Source: Sphaerosporella brunnea
Taxonomy: Eukaryota; Ascomycota; Pezizomycetes; Pezizales; Pyronemataceae
Reading direction: 5' to 3'
Length of the DNA: 64,000 nucleotides
NCBI GenBank assembly: GCA_008704415.1
Contig: VXIS01000086.1
Span: forward strand, 62,001-126,000
In this document: piece by piece, positions 31,964 to 43,358 of the stretch
Layout: the number at the start of each line of letters is the position of its first letter
Numbering within the stretch: position 1 is the stretch's first letter
Notes under the pieces: model-generated
Databases searched by the model: none
What the model saw: only the letters and a program-made list of their open reading frames with translations
Told to the model about the DNA's origin: nothing
Program-made: the position numbers and the translations under genes

Positions 31964-33620
31964 GCAAGGCCCAACACCTACAGCCCAAGACCGCGGGGCA
32001 TTATGACGGGAAGGCCGAAAAAGGGACGAAAGGGACGAAGCGTGAGCATTACAGTGAGCAGGAGTAGAGTTTGCGTGGTGTTCCCTAGCCAAGTGCGCTG
32101 TGGGAGGTAGATCGAGGTGTGTTAGGGGATTTTAAAAGAAGAGGCTGAGGTGGGAGCCACTCTCACCCTGTTCTTTCGACTTCTTTGTTGGTCGTCCTGG
32201 CCATTGTGAGTGAGAGGTAATTCACAATGAAGTCTTTATTTATTTACTTATGGATTTTCTCATGATTCGATTTCATTCACGCTTCCGATGCATTTCTTCC
32301 CGAGCGTCATGATCGATTACGCGACCGGTTTGGTGCGCAACACAACAGGATGCGTTATTGTATGAATTTATACTCTTCCCTAATTTACTCGTCAAATAAG
32401 GAGGACGCTGTTTTCGGATGGTGGAACAATACCCTCTAAACGAGCTCACAAGGCAGATTGCAGTAAAAATCAGCGGCCTTTACGAGGAAATGCCATTTCA
32501 TAGGTAGGACTTTGATATCAGCCAGGCGTTGGACGGCTACCGAGAGCGGCGTTTGTAGCGGATGCTAAGATGGACTAGCCGCCGTGCCGCTGACGAGTTC
32601 GGATGTTTTCCATCAGCTGACTCAGCTCTAACCCCCAGATCGGGTGCTCCCAACCCCAGCACTGACATGGGATTGGGCTTCTTTTCAAAACCTTTCGCTG
32701 CATCTCAGCAATCTCAAGCAGTTCACCTATTACAGCAATCCTTCAGAATCTCAACCGACCCCCACACTGTTCCAGGAATGCTTTAAGCCCTCCGCAAAGC
32801 TTCCCGCCGGACTGCCTCGATTCCTTCTACCTCTTATGTCACGGGCTCAAGGTTGAGATTCGCTGAGAATAGCGATGCTCCAGATCGTGTGTGGGTGCAA
32901 ATACTCTGCTGTTGAGTGACTGTCGATGCTGAAGGAGCCAGAATCCGGCCGAGAAAGCGTCGATGCCCCTCTGTCTTCTACGTTTAGCCATCTCGATTTT
33001 CCCCCTCACGGACCGCACGAGTAGTCCCCGCTAGCAGAATGAAGCTTCATACAGGGCGAGTTCCTTTGGCCACGCAGTCACCGCACACCGGAGATGCCTC
33101 TTTCAACATTGGTAATTCATGACGATGCCAGAGAAGGCAATTTGATAGTTGTGGATAACATCAAATATATAATGCGCGTTTTGATACTTCGAGCGGGTGG
33201 CCATATCACGAGGTGTGAGATTAAGGGCAAGCATGGCCTCTCAGTTTTATGGACGGGCCACCGGCTACCAAAGGGGAGCCTTTTATTGGAGGCCCTTACA
33301 TACCACACGACAAGTCAACAGGGACCTTCAAACAGACCCTCAACCCGGGTATACTTATCGAGGCCCAGTTTTTCCCCAGCTACCAAGGCCATCCAACTCA
33401 CGCGAGAGGCTTCCTCCAAAGGTCACCCCACAAAACCCGGCCGTTTGGATTTTCTTCCGAGGTCGTGGGCTGATCCGGAGCGGGTGATGCCTCGTTCGTC
33501 AAACCTCAACTGTAAGGGGACTCTTTCCGCTCCTCCGGTCTGCTGTGATTGCCCACTCATCGACTCCGGTGAGCCTCGGAAGCAACGCCGAGCGCGACAT
33601 TTAAGCTTCCCCGCGTTGGG
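31964..33620. other. Intergenic; open frames without support
   Basis: All three plus frames stay open for 75-210 codons around 33094-33729, but none shows domain features or gene-like structure. Probably composition-driven. Confidence 0.4.
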
Positions 33621-33622
33621 CT

Positions 33623-33630
33623 ATATAAGT
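33623..33630 (+). promoter_or_regulatory. Orphan TATA box
   Basis: TATATAAG is followed after 6 nt by the palindrome TTGGCGCCATGGCGCCAA and a CT-rich stretch, a convincing core promoter arrangement. The only frame after it is the weak ORF at 33691. Confidence 0.4.
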
Positions 33631-33690
33631 CCCGCTTGGCGCCATGGCGCCAAGGTCCCTCCTCTCTCATTCAAGTTCTGGTTTGCGATA

Positions 33691-34010
33691 TGGCCATTGG
33701 AAGGATGGCCTACGAACGAGCACAGATGAATACATACGGACTTTGTGCTGCTGGATATGGCCAAGCGGATACAGGTATGCTGGGAGAAAGTTTTGCTGTG
33801 ATTGATGGAAGTGTAACTGAAGCCACCAACAGTCAAGACTCTTCAAGCCCGCGTTGGCAATGCTTATCTGCGCCAAGCATCTCGGTAGGAGTAACACCGA
33901 CATGCTGCCGATGCCTTCCCGACGGGAAGCTTCTGTGTGACGATTTGAAACGCGCGGGACTTGTCGGGACGCGCGCAGGAGCCATCAAGTTCCCACTTTC
34001 CTTATTCTAG
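33691..34010 (+). CDS. Hypothetical small protein (106 residues)
   Basis: First good ATG downstream of the TATA box at 33623. The frame holds several Cys (CCRCLPDGKLLCDD) but no signal peptide or known domain. A chance ORF or the first exon of a decayed gene is equally possible. Confidence 0.2.
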
Positions 34011-34671
34011 AGATATCTCCGTTGTTGTTCTAGACCGTTAGCGAAAACATGAAGCCTAGAAACGCGGGGTAGAGAGCGAGTTTCCATTCGCTTGACAGTT
34101 CGCGGTATCCCGACAACAAAGCACACAGTGGATCAGCGTATCGCCTTCCATGTTCGGGGCCGAAGCTGCTTGCCGAAGATGCGGCATAGAGTAGCTACCC
34201 GGGTATTGAAGCGGTAATTGGCAAGTCAAGACGGTGGAATCTGGGGTATTTTCTCGCTTTTTGTGCTTACTTGTGTATTATAGGTGCTTACCTTCTTTCC
34301 AAATTCATTTCCGATTGGATTCTCCATGCCCGAGTGTTGTACTACTGTTGGCCGATCGAGCTAGACAGAATGGATCGCAGGATGCCTTGCTCTTGGACAA
34401 GAGTTCTGGAAGTCACACAAAGCCTTTTGAATCGAGAAAATGTGCTGGCGGTGAACGAGGTGGTGGAACAACTTCTTGAGGCCTTTTCCCTTGCCTCCAG
34501 TGGTCACTGGTGACGAGATAGCCAGTTCCTTTGCATGGTGGTGGTGGCGGGGGACGCAGAAAGCTCTCGGCGAGAGACCCGCTGACAGCTCTCCCTCTTT
34601 GCCAAGTTATGTCAGAAACCGATGTCTGCTCCCGTTACGGCTCCGTTCGGTAATTCCATCGCGAAAATCGC

Positions 34672-34677
34672 TATATA
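34672..34677 (+). promoter_or_regulatory. TATA box of Jen1-like gene
   Basis: TATATA 50 nt upstream of the ATG at 34727, followed by a pyrimidine-rich leader (CTCTCCTCACC). Confidence 0.5.
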
Positions 34678-34726
34678 TCTCTCCTCACCGGCCAGATGTT
34701 TGTTCTCGCTTCTCATCACCGCCAAC

Positions 34727-36502
34727 ATGTCGTCCCCATCACGCTTTTCGAAGGCCAAAACGCACCTCAATGAAATCTTTACAACCGGTCATGGATACTA
34801 CATCGATGAACATGGACAGACGGTGCACGGAAAACTCCCGCGAGTCAAGGTGGAGAATCCGATCAGGACTATTATGCGGCCGACTTTCATGAGTGAGCTC
34901 TTTCTCTATCCATGCTGGAATGAGGACCGTGGAACTAATGACCAAAAGACTATGTGTACTTCTTTGTAGGCTGGATGGCTTGGACCATGGATGGTTACGA
35001 TTTTCATTCCGTATCCCTTTCGGTCTCACGGTTGGCGGTTTACTACGGTCAAGGCAAGTTAACCGCTATCATCGCTACTCCTTTTACAGCTAATCGGCGA
35101 GGGCAGAGCGCGAACACATCTCACTTTCCATTACCTTGACCCTCCTCTTCCGATCCGTCGGCGCGATCATCTTTGGGCTCGCCGGAGATCTATATGGGCG
35201 GAAATGGCCAATGGTCATCAACCTCATGGTGATTGCCGTGTTGCAACTTGCCACGGCGTTCTGCGAGACTTTCCAGAGCTTTTTGGGAGTCCGTGCGTTA
35301 TTTGGAATCGGTATGGGTGGCATATGGGGATTGAGCGCGTCTATGGCCCTCGAAAGTATGAGCTTCTCCTTCCTCCAGCCCCCTACTGTAGCTTCATGCT
35401 GAGATGGGGTTCCAGACATGCCAATGGAAGCCCGCGGTCTGTTCTCGGGCATCTTGCAGCAGGGTTATGCACTCGGATATCTCATCGCCGCCGGAATCAA
35501 CATGGGCGTAGTCCCAAACTCGAAGCATAGCTTCAAGATGCTGTACTATATCGGAGCGGGCCTTACCTTCGCTGTTGCATTGGCTAGGTGCTGTTTTCCT
35601 GAGTCAAAGCAGTTCATCGAGGCCAAAAGGAACGGCGGGGATGAGATCTCTGGAAAGATGAAGGTTAGACTCTTCATGAACGATGCTAGGAAGATCCTAC
35701 GAGAGTACTGGAAACGGTGCATTTACGCTGTGATCTTGATGGCCTTGTTTAACTACGTATGTCTATCACTACTATTTCTCTGAGTGGATTGGAGCTGACC
35801 AGTGATGCAGATGAGCCATACCAGCCAGGACATGTACCCGACATACATGCAGCAAACGAAAGGATTCTCGGCAATGGCATCCTCCAAAGCCACAATGATT
35901 GCTAAAACGGGCGCTGTGGTCGGCGGAACTGTATTCCCCCTCCCCCTCTTTCGCACTCTCTAGTCTCTAACTGACACACACAGTTCTGCGGGTATTATTC
36001 CCAATTCTTCGGCCGTCGCGCGACCATCATGATCGCGTGCGCTTTGGGGGCAGCACTGATCCCACTTTGGGTCCTCCCGAATACCTTCGCCTCGCTCGTC
36101 ACCGGCGCGTTCCTGCTGCAGTTCATGGTGCAAGGTGCATGGGGTGTGGTACCGATCCACCTCAACGAGCTCTCGCCGCCGCAATTCCGCTCCTCCTTCC
36201 CGGGTATCTGCTACCAGCTCGGAAACATGATTTCGGCGCCGGCCGCACAGATATCAGCAACCATCTCCGAAAGCTTGGAGATCCACGTGCGGGGCGAGGT
36301 TAGACCTGATTATGCTATCACACAGGCTATCATGATGAGTGTTATCTTTTCGTTGCTGTTGGTCTGGACGGCTTGCGGGCAGGAGCAGCGTGGAAGCCAT
36401 TTTGAACTCGCGAAGACTGCGGGAGAGGCGGAAGGCAAGGAGCGGGAGCTGGAGGATGGTGATAAACATGGTGTCGAGGCGGTTGAAATGGCGCAGCGGT
36501 AG
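34727..36502 (+). CDS. MFS carboxylate transporter, Jen1-like
   Basis: Six exons: 34727-34892, 34949-35047, 35107-35355, 35416-35756, 35811-35930, 35984-36502; 497 residues. The second intron is the least certain: GTCAAG donor, with an alternative pair at 35058/35101 that inserts a few more residues. Landmarks: VENPIRTIMRPTF, FFVGWMAWTMDGYDF (TM1), SITLTLLFRSVGA, GDLYGRKWP (MFS loop), RALFGIGMGGIWG, MEARGLFSGILQQGYALGYL, then SQFFGRRATI in the second half. These match the fungal lactate/pyruvate and sialate-proton symporter subfamily of which yeast Jen1 is the reference. About 12 TM helices, plasma membrane expected. The C-tail is charged and Lys/Glu-rich, where Jen1 homologues are ubiquitinated. 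Substrate is inferred from family only. Confidence 0.85.
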
Positions 36503-36686
36503 AGTTGATAGTGGTCTTATCTGAACGGTGCCCACTCCGTTCGTGGAAGCTTATTGAGAACTCTATGGTGTCGAACCAACGCTGTGCCTATCAAACTCAT
36601 CTACAAATCTTGAAGCCCACGAAGTTCAAAACCATAGACTCGAGGAACACGCTTGGCCAGTGACTTTGAAAGGCTCCCGGTAGGTA

Positions 36687-37169
36687 CCGTATCGTCTCTT
36701 AAGCAACGCGGGCCGAAGGGGGGTGTTGCCAAGCTATCAAAAAGTTAATTTCTAAAGACTCGCGCGCGGGCGATGCTGTATCTAAATTTTATTTACAGCA
36801 GCAGAACCATTGCAGTGCCGGCGTTGTTGGTCGTCCATCGCCCATAGTAAACTCCCTCGGGGTATTCAAATAGCTCAGGATCTCGATCTTCTCTCTATTG
36901 GTAGGCCGGCACCGGGTGTTTTTCACAGGGGCATCGCGCCGCATCTTCCGGTGTTTGTCCGCTACCGGCACCCTTTTTGGACCGTACCGGGGAGCCTGCT
37001 CAGGATGCCGCTCACCAGCCGCGCCCCGCCTTTTGATCATCATTAAAGTTGTGTACAAACCCAAATTGTGACCGCGACGTCCAATCCCACCAATAGAAAA
37101 CCCTCGACACCCGCAACCTTACCACCCCCACCCCTCCGGCCCGCGTTGCTTAAGACCCAGACGATACGG
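36687..37169. mobile_element. TA-flanked fold-back element, 483 bp
   Basis: TA borders at 36685-36686 and 37170-37171. Arms start CCGTATCGTCT and continue CTTAAGCAACGCGGGCC, with a 4-bp gap in one arm, about 40 bp in all. The core has no recognised gene. The same arm sequence, without a partner, occurs at 5535-5575. Confidence 0.7.
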
Positions 37170-37171
37170 TA

Positions 37172-37910
37172 TTGCTCTACACCAAAAAAGCCTTCGCTGG
37201 GCCCGGGCCTTCCAAAACTCAAAGTTGTATCAGCGAGTGTCACCAATTGATTGGATAGTGCTTTTGGGTAGACTCCAGGCCACGCCTCCCGTCGCCCAAA
37301 CGACTACTTCTACTCTTGGGGGAAGTAGTGGATCCCAATCCGCAGGTCAATAAGATATCTGGGATTTGGCCGCAGGCCTGTGAAGACTGTGAAGAGCAAT
37401 GCTAGTGTTGAGCTGGGGACTGATATCGTCGCTCAAACGCCCCAATCATCCTGGTCCGCCCGTTGAATAATTCCGCGGAATTTAGACGCCTGTGTTTTGC
37501 TTTCTCTCGTGTAATTAATTAGCCTCTAAAGTAGAATTGTCGCTCGGAAGACCATTTCAGTCCTGCCATTTGTAAATCTGGCCGCTGCGCAACCGTGATC
37601 AAAGAACAATTGCTTGAAATGAGAACACTGTGAACCTCCGGTTGGGGTATTGCCGCACCGGGAACCTATTTCTTACACTCGCATCTTCCATGAAATTCTA
37701 TTAGACCTGTCGCTAGGTTCGTCGGTAAAATGTAGGATGTTGAATCTAAGTTTTTGACGTCGCGCCCTCCAAACGCGCCCTAAGCTTAGAAAGACGCTTT
37801 ACTCTACCACCGCCATTCAACTATCTCCACCATACCAAACCCCTTACCTGAATCCTCCTTGCTGCCTTGCTCTTTTTCAGCACATTTTATCTCCCAGTGA
37901 GGACCCAGTC
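37172..37910. other. Upstream region of Fic-like gene with a dispersed repeat
   Basis: 37684-37771 matches the sequence flanking the 6503-7474 insertion and reads through the insertion point without it. The 37800-37880 stretch is CT-rich and may be the leader of the next gene. Nothing else recognised. Confidence 0.5.
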
Positions 37911-38836
37911 ATGGGCTTGAAATGCCGTCCGACCTCGTTTGGTAGCTCCGACCACAACTCCGCTTGCGAAAGAGCTCATGTGCTGAATCGTTAGTATATG
38001 ACACCGGTAGCCCAGGCCGAGGGTTACTCGTGTCTGTGGATTTGCTAGGGACGTTCTTGAAACTTTTCGGCGGGGTCCCACCGCTAGCGAGTCGCTACTC
38101 GGACCAAATGACCCGGCTGTCTCTACCATATCCCCACAGCACACCGGAGGACATCGACGCAATTCAGCGGCTGTCTGCGCTCAACCACTGGTTGCTCGAT
38201 GGGTATATCTACGGGGCTGAACCGTGTAACGCAAAATGTCGATTTGCACTCTCACCCCAACAAATCCAGATGAAAGCGGCTTCTACCATGTGGTGCGATG
38301 TGGCTGCCGTTGTTGCCGAGACTGCCTTCAGAATCCGAGCATCGCAGGAATTCCTCGACGGCAACCACCGTACGTCGGTATTGTTCATCTTCGAAACTTG
38401 TACTGCCTTCGGTAGACACCTAAAAACAGATCCGATGGTTCTCTACAGCATCATTTCGTGTCGCGATTATGCAACCCCGCCGCAGCAAGCGATCGAGCTT
38501 CTAGCCCGGGAGGTCTCATGTGCACAGAAGCACAAGTTAGCTGATGACGAGATCGAGAAGCAAGCGTTATTGGTGAAACAACTGCCAATCAGAGTTTCGG
38601 GTTACTTTCAACTACTACAAGAGTTAAGGCGGCTAAAAGCAGAAGCAGCAGTCGCTCGCTTGAGAGACTTCAAGCACCTGGATGCCAGGGAGTACACAAG
38701 TTTTAGCCGTTGTTTCAAGAGAGAGATCGGTAAAGTCTTCAAGGTTGTTGACCATGGGTGCCAACGCTCCCTCAAGAGGGAGTTCATGGATGCTTGTTTC
38801 GACATGGGAATAAAATTCCTTCCCAGCGAAGACTAG
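37911..38836 (+). CDS. Fic/Doc-like protein with altered catalytic motif
   Basis: One frame is open from an ATG at 37964 to 38836 (290 residues). An alternative start at 37911 with an intron at 37990-38048 (GTTAGT...CTAG, 59 nt) joins the same frame and follows a CT-rich leader. By the 37964 numbering, helix-rich sequence precedes F130-L-D-G-N-H-R-T at residues 130-137, matching the Fic/Doc core HxFx(D/E)GNxR. At the place of the catalytic His (residue 128, codon 38345-38347) there is Gln. Fic enzymes transfer AMP or phosphate groups to target hydroxyls, and the His is the general base, so this copy is probably catalytically impaired if the alignment is right. The Asp, Gly-Asn and Arg positions are kept. 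A charged helical C-terminal part of about 120 residues is unfamiliar. Confidence 0.6.
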
Positions 38837-39248
38837 GCTCCTTGGGAGTGGCCGGGCTTTGTGGGTTTGCGCATTCGGAGGGTGGCGTTCGTTTTACTTT
38901 CAGTTCTGCTTTTATAGTGTTGCTGGGTCTGTTGTTTACCTGTGTTCTCTGGTACGGGTTTGACCGTGCATTAAACGAGTCTTGTATTGGGAGTCGAGCC
39001 TTTTCTATTTCTAGTCGGTGGTAATATTCTGAGCGAATTGTGGACACTTTTATTAAGAACATCATGGGAGGCCCCTTTTGATAGATTATCACGAGTGCAT
39101 ATCGATGACCGCGTGAGCTTTCATGACGCGCTTGCTTACTTACTAAAGTCTCGAGTACAGCACATTACATCATTGGCGTCATTGTGCATCGTCATTAGTT
39201 ACCCGCGCACGACATCCAATTTCGACAACTTCACCACTCCGCAACGCC
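38837..39248. other. Intergenic, nothing recognised
   Basis: About 410 bp between two plus-strand genes, without recognised features. Confidence 0.4.
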
Positions 39249-39978
39249 ATGTTCGCACTGCGCACACTGGCAATTCCCCGCGGCGGGGTCCTACGGATCC
39301 TTCCCCTCCGCGGCGTCTCGACTCTCGCCGACAACGCGGACATCGTGAGTTGCATGCTCCCCCGAATCTCGCAGCTTCACCTACACTCACACGCGGCGCC
39401 GGCAGTATGTGCACGCGCTCGACTCGGGGAAAAAAAAGCACCTGCTCACACTTCACTCGACATCTGCGCCCAACCCGCGGCTGGCGCTCGGCACGACAAC
39501 GTCTCTCCCGCCGACACCTAGCACCTTCGTCGAGAACCCCGCGTTCCTTCCGCTGCTGCAACGAGTGCTGCGCGAACACGCGTCCAAGGACCCGCAGGTG
39601 CAAGCGGACGCGTTGGGCCTCGCGAACGCTACCGCCGCGCCGCTTTTCACGGACCGCGCGCGTAGGCGGCAAGGCGGGAGCGGGGGTGCGAATTACCAGG
39701 GCGGCGCGGGAGGCGGCGGCGTCGGCGGCTGGGTCCACGTGTATGACCAGCGCGGAGTGCCGGCGTTTGGACGGATTGCGGATACGGAGGATATCTTTGG
39801 GAGCTTGCTGGTTGACGCTCACGGGCAGATCGTGGATAAGGAGGTGGGCGGGGTCTGGGAGGAGAGCCGCATGTATCGGTTGGTCTCTGGCAGGGGCGTG
39901 ATGAGGTTGACGCCGTATTTGAGGGATAGGGTCAGGGAGGCGTTGGAGGCGGAGGAGAAACGGGGAAGCGAGGCTTAG
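39249..39978 (+). CDS. Conserved fungal protein of unknown function
   Basis: Two exons, 39249-39344 and 39406-39978 (GTGAGT...GGCAG intron, 61 nt); 222 residues. The N-terminus is basic and lacks acidic residues for about 27 residues (MFALRTLAIPRGGVLRILPL), as in mitochondrial presequences. Then YVHALDSGKKKHLLTL, LPPTPSTFVENPAFLPLLQ, a Gly-rich loop, GGWVHVYDQR, FGRIADTEDIFGS and a C-terminal LTPYLRDRVREAL. I recall this pattern from uncharacterised proteins found across Pezizomycotina, but know no function. Mitochondrial targeting is an inference from the N-terminus. Confidence 0.7.
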
Positions 39979-40693
39979 AAATACCATGGTTGTATAACTG
40001 GCCGTAAAGTAGGTTGAGCGAGATTGGGTAGTTCAAGAGGACCAGGAGCCTTCTCAAACGGCAGGTCGGTTCTTCTGGCTCATTGTGATCCTGCTCCCGG
40101 TTTCCTCTCGGCTGACTTTTGCTTGGTCATTTTGTTGGTACGGCAGCTAAAAGTTCCCACATACAATGTATCCACCTCACAATCCCGATTATTTGCAAGA
40201 CACCAGTAATTTAGTACACTCCAAACTCATCGAGTGAGTTGGCGTGACGGTTGTGTCCGTGCTGATAGAACCATTGATGAAGCACCCAACAGGTCTAGTT
40301 AGGCTGTATGCGGACAATAACCTGATTACACTGACCATGCGATATCTTCAGATTGGTGATATACCATCATGGTGTATCCGACGGGCAATTTTTATGGTGT
40401 CCTCCAGCTTAAAAGGCTGGATTGATAACTAGAAAGGACTTTCCCAAGATTAGACTACTGCCCCTTTGCTCTCATAAAACGACCGCTTCTTGCTCCTGGC
40501 TGCCACATACTAAGTTGTATCTACACTACAATCTCCGAACCAACAATAGTATGTAGCCAGACATGTTGAACCACACCACCGGCCAGCTCGACCAACATGC
40601 TCAAGTAGAAGCCTCCAAGTACCGCAGTGTTTAAACGACCTGCCAAACCAACTATCTCAGCGTAAGCAAAGTGGAAACACACCCCCCCAAAAC
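39979..40693. other. Intergenic, nothing recognised
   Basis: No supported gene in about 715 bp upstream of the USP-like gene. Confidence 0.4.
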
Positions 40694-42094
40694 ATGGCCA
40701 CCGTGCTGCGATACTTCCGCGGCCCCCCACGGGGTCTGCAGAACCCAACGGTTACCTATTGCTACCTCAATGTCATCATCCAAATCCTCTACCACCTGCC
40801 CTGTACGCGGTACATGATCCTCACGCACGCAAATGCCGGCCAAATCGGGGGCAACAACAACCAGAATTCACAACAGGGTGCGTCCGTCCCCATCCGGTAA
40901 AAAAAAAGCCGATAAAACCTCCCTCTAACCCCCCGCGAAAACGCAGTGATAAACATCCTGCACACGGTCATCCGCCAGCTGAGCCGGGGGCCCGGGCAAT
41001 CGGCAACCGGTATCCAAAACACTCGGCTGCCACACATCCTCTTCCCGAGCGACCCGGCACGGCAGCAAGCGTCCGACGAAGCGCTCGAAAGGCTCTTCAA
41101 CTACCTCGAAGGGGGGAACATCCCTATCTCAAACCTCTTTGCGTTGGACCATGCTACCGTCTACCCCCATATAGGCAACACGGGCGCATCCGTTTTGTGG
41201 CCGATGGCTAGCGCCACCCCGAACATCGCCTCCATCTTCACCCAGGGGAAACGGTTTCCCGGCAACACGCCAGATTGTTTTGTGGTGAAAGTCGAGCACG
41301 ATTACACGAGGCCGTTGGTGGCGGTGCATCTGCCGAACGAGCTGGACGTAACGCCGTATCTAGTGCAGGGCGGCACGGATCCGGGGCGGTACGATCTGCT
41401 GTGCATAATAATGCGTAGCGGCGCGATTATGAGCGGCAACGGACATTATTGGGTGTATGTATTCAAGAACGGGAGGTGGTATGTATGCGAAGATGAGATT
41501 TGCCGAGAGGTGAACACAGCGCTTCGAACAGCGATTGACAATGACTTGCGGGATCGGTATGCGGTGGTGGTGATGGTTGGTAAGTACCCCCTCACCCCCC
41601 TCACCCCCCTCCCCCCTCCCCTCTCCGAGCTCACATGGAAGATAGTGTATAAACGCCGCAACGGTGCCCAGGTTATGGCCGAAGCAGAACCAGAACCAGA
41701 ACCAGAATCAAAACCAGCAGATAAGAAAAAAGCTGCCCCCTCTCCCATTTGGGTATACAAAGAACCCGTCAAACACCCACCCATACCCACTCCACCGCCA
41801 CCCGACCTCTTCTGGTGCCCAGGGCCGCCACCAGTAACGACTCCGCCGCAGCCCATCTACAAACCAGCGCCGAGATGTCCATGCGCCATCTGCAGACCGG
41901 CACCGCCCGCACCTCCCATACCTCCCGTCCGCAATCCCCCGCCCCAGCCTCCTCACTCTCCGTGGCCACAATCCCCTTTTGTGCCACCGCCAAACTTCAA
42001 GTTCGCGATCGATCCCCCTGCGCCGAATATCTTTGACCGCTGGAGACGGAGGCAAGGGTTGCCAAAGCGGTATCCGTATTTTACTGATGAATGA
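40694..42094 (+). CDS. USP-like cysteine peptidase with proline-rich tail
   Basis: Exons 40694-40877, 40947-41579, 41646-42094; 421 residues. The second intron (GTAAGT...ATAG, 66 nt) reads open if retained. GLQNPTVTYCYLNVIIQILY matches the Cys box of ubiquitin-specific proteases (family C19; usual form GLxNxGNTCYxN), with Cys23 as likely nucleophile. The Gly-Asn just before it is replaced. GHYWVYVFKNGRWYVCEDE matches the His box with His228. The catalytic region, about 240 residues, is short for a USP. The C-terminal 160 residues are Glu-Pro repeats, then proline-rich with a CPCAIC patch. USPs remove ubiquitin from proteins. Whether this one is active is uncertain because the Asn that supports the oxyanion hole is not in place. 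Confidence 0.65.
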
Positions 42095-42454
42095 GCGGTG
42101 TGGCCTGTGGCTGTGGCGCCCCTGGTGGGCTCCACCCCTCAGACCCGCCAAAAAAAAAAAAAAAAGAAAAGCCTACCACAAAATCCCCACCGATGTCGTC
42201 CCAGCCGTGTGCTCATCTGACGATCCGTGACACAGTAAAATTACCTGCTCCACTTTTTCAACGAAGGAAGCAGAGCCGGTCAAGCCCTAGGACTCTCAGA
42301 GAGCTTCATACATACTCAGTAGCTTGGGTACCTCTTGTAATTTGTCCAAAAATCAGTGGCAGAGTAGCTTTTGATATCCTCCTATGTTTTCTCAGTTGCA
42401 TGAAGAGCTTCAACACGCGTGAATGAGTGATTGGAGAACTGCCTACCCCAGTTG
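42095..42454. other. Intergenic, nothing recognised
   Basis: 3' flank of the USP-like gene with an A run at 42151-42166. Confidence 0.4.
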
Positions 42455-43358
42455 TTATGCGCAGGTCAAAGCTTCCAGCAGCCGGCGTTTCATAGCCGCA
42501 CGATTAGAAGCCAAAGTACCTACAAAAGTGCAGGCCCCGCTCCCGAGAATAGCCAGAGCTGAGGCTATGCTCCGTGGCGAGGGCTGGACCACTGAATAGC
42601 ACTGGGTTCCAGGACATGAAGATATCCCAGGCAACGAAATGGCCGACATCCTGGCCAAGGGACGGCGACCGCGCCCTACCATGCCGCGATGCACGAGTGA
42701 TAACCCTCGCCCACGTGTCCAGGCGCACCATGTCTAACGAAAAAGAGGCCTGGCTGATCGAACACTGCGAGCCCAAGAGCTACTTCCGCCATCGAAGGAG
42801 GCCTGATCCCACGGCCTACAAGACCAAAAGGAGCCTCGCAGCACGCTTCTTCCAGCTCAGGCTGGGGAAAGCCCCAACGGCTCCGTGCTTACACGACGCG
42901 ATGATGACGACTGCTGGCTCTGCGCGAAGAAGCCGGTTCAGACGAGAGAACAGCTGTTCAAGTTCTGTACGCGTTGGCGGAAGGGGCTAGCAGTGTTGTG
43001 GAAGGAAGTGGCGGTGGCCACCGAAGGGAGGCACAAGAGAAGGAGGATGAATACCTCCATTAAGGTCCTGTTATCCGACCAACGTTGTACGAAAGCGGTG
43101 ATGGCTTTCCTAAGCAACACACAAGTTAGGATGTGGCCTGCAAAGGCCTAAATTTGTTTTTTGATTTTATATTTTCCCTCCTTTTTGTTCATTCACACTT
43201 TTCTTTGATGCGCCCACCTACTTGGTACGAATTTCTTTGATTAATTTTCCTTTGGAGGCGCAGGCCCCAGTAGGAATTTTGAGCCTAGGGGTAGCATCTG
43301 TATATGTCATAGCCGCAAGCGCGGCTGAATACAATATGATAAAACAAACAAACAAACC
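42455..43358 (+). pseudogene. LINE (Tad-like) 3' remnant with 3' UTR and tail
   Basis: The plus strand gives HWVPGHEDIPGNEMADILAKG (end of RNase H) after an in-frame stop, then the tail region and, after a frameshift, CWLCAKKPVQTREQLFK (zinc knuckle). The 3' UTR ends AGCCGCAAGCGCGGCTGAAT, then ACAATATGATAAAAC and a short AAAC repeat tail. The same ending is found at 54230, which marks the true 3' end of this LINE family. Confidence 0.78.

Noticed and set aside
33094..33729. Three overlapping plus frames, longest 211 codons
   Set aside because: All frames are open together, which points to base composition, not coding; no motif in any.
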